Assembly (NCBI GenBank): GCA_965112735.1
Contig: OZ218965.1
Span: 2,170,001-2,234,000, forward strand
Direction of reading: 5' to 3'
DNA from: Phaeosaccion multiseriatum
Lineage: Eukaryota; Ochrophyta, other classes
DNA length: 64,000 nucleotides
Part shown: piece by piece, positions 60,301 to 64,000 of the stretch
Numbering within the stretch: position 1 is the first letter of the stretch
Layout of the letters: the number at the start of each line of letters is the position of its first letter
Made by a program: the position numbers and the translations under genes
Notes under the pieces: generated by a model
Databases searched by the model: none
Told to the model about the DNA's origin: nothing
What the model saw: the letters and a program-made list of their open reading frames with translations, nothing else

Positions 60301-63300
60301 GCCCCGACAACAAGAGCTAAAACAAGACATGAAACAACATGAAATGAGACGAACCTCCGTGAGTGAGTCGTACAGCGCCCACGAGCAGAAGAGAGAGAAC
60401 AGTGCATCGCCCTCCTCCTGCATGGTCTCGAGGCTCGGCAGCAGCGCGAGGGTCGTCAGGCCACGCACACACGCCTCACCCACGCTGCACAGAGTGTACA
60501 GAGGGGAAAGGAGCGGGGGGGGAGGGAGGGGAGGGGAGGGGAGGGGAGGGGAGGGGAGGAAAGAGGAGGAGAAGGGAGGCTGTTGGTGGTACGGAGGGGA
60601 GAGTGGTGCTCAAGTGCCGGGGGGTGCCGCCTTCCTTCCTTCCTTACCTGTCGAGCTCTCCATGACAGAAGAAGGTGGCGAAGGAGAGGAGGTAGGGGTC
60701 CTCTGTGAAGATGGAGAAGTGCTCGCGTACGGAAGAGTACGAGTGGGCCGCCCCCTCGGGCCTGACACACAGCAGATGGCAGTAGATGGCAGTAGATGGC
60801 AGTAGAGGGCAGCGCACGGGGGGCGACAAAGGGAAGTGAGTTGAAGCCAGGACAGCGCAAGGCAGAGCAGCGAGCGAGTGCCGCCCTTAGGGGGGGGGGG
60901 TCAGAGTTGAAGCAGCGGAGAGAAACGACGCGCACACGCACACACATACACACACGCACGCACATATATGCACACGCGCGCACACTCACACTCACCCACC
61001 TACCCACCCACACACGCACCACGCACACACACACACCCACCGCCTCTGGCCGGTGGAGGGGAAGCTCTGCATCTTAAGTGAGCGCAACGAGTGCGGGTCC
61101 TTGCTGTAGCTGAGGTGCCCCAGCTTGCGCTTCACGTACACGCAGCGGGAGGAGCCGAGCTCGTCCCCCAGAAAGGTGCGCACGTTGAGAGACACGCGGA
61201 AGTACCTGGGGTCGGGACACGCACGCACACACACACGCACACATACGCACACACACGTGCACATACGCACCCGTATACACACACGCACGCACACACACAT
61301 GACGTACCGATTAGACTGGGGTCTGTGGAGAGAGTTGAATAACGATGTAACGGCCGCGTAACGGCCGCGTAACGGCAGCGGAGCGCAGCTGAGGCCTCTC
61401 CTCGCTTCTCACCCGAGGCGTACCAATTACACAAAACCACACCGCCCCACACACATCACATATGCCACCTTTGCTCCTAGCTACGTAGAGACAAACCGAG
61501 TGAGAGAGAGAGAAGAGAGAGACGAGGGAGAAGAGAGAAGAGAGAGAAGAGAGACAAACAGAGAGAAGAGAGACAAACAGAGAGAAGAGAGAGAAGAGAG
61601 AGAAGAGAGTTTTTCCACAAGGCCCGAGCCAGCACTCCTTCCCCTCGTCCCCTCCCCTCCCAATCTCCCTGCTCAAACAGATGTTCCTCTTAATTCCTGC
61701 CTTCACCTCGGAGAGTCAACGACGACGGCGGCGATGGAGTCAAGGGCCGGCAAGATACACGGAGTCACCATGTGCAGCGACGAGCCCGAAGAGGCCTTGT
61801 CCTTTTCCTTCGCCGAGCCCTCTTCGGCCGCCCCAGGCTGAAGCACAACCTGGGCATAAGTCAGCGGCGTAAGTCGGTGGCATAAGTCAGTGGCAGTGGG
61901 AGTGAGGGAGATAAATACTAGAGCTGAGAGAAGAGAAGAGGAGAAGATGTACACACGAAGAGGGAGAACCACACACAGAGAGAAGAGACGGACAGAGCGA
62001 GAGAGAGAGGACCGAACACCGCTTGCAAGACCGCCTGCACCCATCCCAACAGAGACCAAACCCCATCTAACCCCATCTAACCCCATCTAACCCATCTAAT
62101 CCCATTAACCCCATCTAACCCCATCTAACCCCGTCTAACCCCATCTGCACCCATCCCAAGAGAGGGACGAATAAGATGCGCTCACACCTTGATGGGTACG
62201 TGCACGCTCTCGTGGGTACACACCTTGATGGGTACGTGCACGCTCTCGTGGGTATGCACGTCCTTCGCCTCCACGCCGCGCTGCTCCACCGCCAACACGT
62301 ACAGGTGCCGCGCGGCCTGAGCAGGCAGTCAGTCAGGATGGCAGCATATGGCAGTAGGTGGCAGCGGATGGCAGGGGATGGCAGCGGATGGTAGGGGATG
62401 GCAGGGGATGGCAGCGGATGGCAGTGGACGGTAGTAGATGGCAGGGGATGACGGGGGATGGCAGCATATGGCAGGATATGGCAGCGGATGGTAGGGGATG
62501 GCAGCGGATGGGGTGGGTGGTGGGGGATGGCAGCGGATGCGGTGGGTGGTAGTGGATGGCAGTGGATGGCAGCGGATGGTAGGGGATGGCAGCGGATGGC
62601 AGGAGATGGCAGCAGATGGCAGGAGATGGCAGCGGATGGAAGCGGATGAGAGCGGATGGCAGGGGATGGGGTGGGTGGTGGGTGAGCGTGTGAGGTACAA
62701 GACGAGTACGCGAGACATGGCGAGACATTCCCTTGGTCGAATGGACCTGTCGAACCTCTTGTCTTGTGCATCCATCAACCATCAATCGTCGCCAACCCCC
62801 CCTCTCTCCCTTCAATACATAACAGCTGCTCGGTGGTGGGGATGGATCGACATTGGACAACATGTGACTAATGAAGTGAACGCGTGTGTGCCTGTTCGAG
62901 CCCTTCACTGGCTTACTGACCTGCAGGTGGTACTGGTTGTCCCCGGGGTGAGAGGGGTAGCGAGGGAAGAACGCCGTGACCAGAGCCGCGACAGACGCGT
63001 CACTTGTGCCCAGGGTGGACATGCCTGGCAGATGACAGCAGATGGTAGCAGATGGCAGCAGATGGCAACAGATGGCAGCAGATGTTACAGGACACAAGGA
63101 GGCTGTGGTTGAGCCCCCCTACCCACCGTCATCACCGCCATCCGTCCGTGAGTGAGCTCTCCCCTCCCCTCCCCTCCCCCCTCTCCTCTCCTCTTCTCTC
63201 TCACCTCCCCCCAGGAAGAGCAGGCCTATTCCCATGCCGAGGGCCATGTGAGTGCCGTAAGTCGTTTCCTTGTCCACCCTCCACCGAAGTTCCCTCAGGA

Positions 63301-63982
63301 CCTTCGAAGACGAGGAGGGGAGAGGGAGAAAGGAAGGGGGAGAGGTGAGGTGGGTGGGGGGGGCGGGGTAGGGTCCACCAGTCGGTCCACCAGCCAGTCG
63401 GTCCACCCTCTTACCTTGAGGCAGTCGAGGTCCCCAGTGCCTGCCATGACGAGGGCAAGGCCTGTGGCGGAGGCGCAGATGGCACTGTCCAGCACGGGCC
63501 GCTCCGGCCGCTGGGCAGACAGGGATTGGTCTTTGGGCCCTGGGGACGGGGAGGAGGGGGAGGGATGGCAGTGGATGGGATGGGATGGGATGGGATGGGA
63601 TGGGGAGGATGGCAGTGGATGGGTGGGACGGAATTGGGGACGGTGAGAGCAGAGCAGCGCCGACAACAGTAGAGCAGAACAGAGCAGAGCAGAGCAGAGC
63701 CAGGCAGTGGGCATGGAGTGATTGCGGGTGCGTGCGCGAGTGCATGCATTTACGTAGCGAAGGGGAAGGTCACGCGGCGCTTGACTCCCCCCCCTCCACC
63801 AGCCAACCTTCCATCTTGCCCCCGCCCTCCCCCCCAACCAACTCGCCTTCAATCCCCGCCTCCCGCATCCTCTGAAAGTGCTTGAGCCTGCCCAATATGG
63901 CCTTCTTGGCCTCCGTGCTGCCCGACCCCGCGTAGCGCACACCCAGAGCGAGGCACGCACCTGCCACAATGTTTGCGTGTGC
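58422..63982 (-). CDS. APC1: anaphase-promoting complex subunit 1 (APC1), C-terminal part; 5' end outside the window
   Basis: APC1 is the largest scaffold subunit of the anaphase-promoting complex, the ubiquitin ligase that drives mitotic exit. Exons seen (5' to 3'): from 63982 (3' border uncertain, about 63850), 63415-63510, 63205-63301, 62921-63024, 62224-62316, 61707-61849, 61041-61205, 60648-60761, 60355-60484, 59714-59848, 58422-59129 (stop TAG 58422-58424). The PC-repeat (toroid) region is clear: IVAGACLALGVRYAGSGSTE, GLALVMAGTGDL, YGTHMALGMGIGLLFLGGGM, SVAALVTAFFPRYPSHPGDN, RHLYVLAVEQRGVEAKDV. Then HMVTPCILPALDSIAAV, RYFRVSLNVRTFLGDEL and a C-terminal FGAFLAYKGIPPEARG, all as in APC1. 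An inserted, Gly-rich (GGA)n stretch near the end (58648-58738) is unusual. The 12-mer is translated twice as VGDT. Confidence 0.88.
59335..59713. repeat. (GTGA)n tetranucleotide intron 10 of APC1
   Basis: On the gene strand the intron starts GTGGGTGGGTGG at the donor (59712-59713) and becomes GTGAGTGAGTGA for about 350 bp, with GAATGAGT interruptions. The tract ends about 200 bp before the acceptor at 59130-59131. Confidence 0.85.
60160..60302. repeat. (AAC)n triplet tract in an APC1 intron
   Basis: About 45 AAC triplets with a short CCA block; TTG repeats on the gene strand. It lies between the exons at 59714-59848 and 60355-60484. Confidence 0.88.
62183..62254 (-). repeat. 36-bp perfect tandem duplication of an APC1 exon end and its splice donor
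   Basis: 62183-62218 and 62219-62254 are identical. Each copy contains the exon end encoding HESVHVPIK followed by a GTGTG donor (62223-62222 and 62187-62186 on the gene strand). Using the second donor would add exactly 12 in-frame residues. Confidence 0.88.
62333..62662. repeat. GGATGGCAG minisatellite in an APC1 intron
   Basis: About 30 imperfect decamers of the GATGGCAGNG type. The same word recurs in CDPK introns (35755-35885, 36478-36530), near 60775-60805 and at 63025-63080 and 63560-63620, always in non-coding sequence. Confidence 0.8.
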
Positions 63983-64000
63983 CTGGGGGAGGGAGGGAGG

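Overview
This is nuclear DNA of a photosynthetic eukaryote, most likely a heterokont (ochrophyte) alga with a red-lineage secondary plastid. Almost every gene has GT-AG introns whose exon phases can be followed exactly. Two nuclear genes (an alpha/beta hydrolase and a HopJ-family protein) start with a signal peptide followed by a cleavage site of ASAF type (small residue, then Phe), the plastid-import signature of heterokonts, cryptophytes and haptophytes. A thylakoid-lumen pentapeptide-repeat protein adds to this. The class and species cannot be fixed from sequence alone. The DNA is GC-rich and full of simple repeats.

Layout: 123-883 (+) C-terminal exons of a lumenal pentapeptide-repeat protein; 2151-2671 (-) DPM3; 3356-4686 (+) an unknown charged protein with a transposon-like insert in its last exon; 5210-6214 (-) ankyrin-type repeat protein; 7112-11608 (-) large leucine-rich-repeat protein; 12122-15532 (+) basic protein with RPxSA motifs; 16209-16890 (-) plastid-targeted HopJ-family protein, divergent by 68 bp from 16959-28364 (+), a two-exon, roughly 3,700-residue low-complexity protein; 29518-31258 (-) five-exon plastid-targeted hydrolase; 31461-38461 (-) fourteen-exon calcium-dependent protein kinase; 39278-44872 (+) twelve-exon secretory PDZ/PA-domain protein; 47004-48839 (+) five-exon Aha1-N-domain cochaperone; 49770-56506 (+) seven-exon Patched-like RND/SSD membrane protein; 58422-63982 (-) the 3' part of APC1, a cyclosome scaffold. 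The genes do not form a pathway; this is ordinary mixed eukaryotic gene order, with several divergent pairs.

The most unusual content is repetitive. (1) A 12-mer, TTGGTGATACAG, occurs 25 times exactly (about 0.01 expected) plus about ten near matches, in exons, introns and spacers. Exonic copies are nearly always in one transcript orientation and all four exact intronic copies in the other, upstream of the 3' splice site. (2) A family of short inverted-repeat elements with TCGACCCCTGACA termini is present three times; one copy carries a perfect 7-bp target duplication inside a coding exon, and removing it restores the reading frame. (3) Several introns consist of tetranucleotide repeats in register with their own 5' splice site. 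(4) Two exon/intron boundaries have been tandemly duplicated. (5) A 17-mer, TTTATTGACTTAATAGG, occurs five times in gene flanks and an intron.
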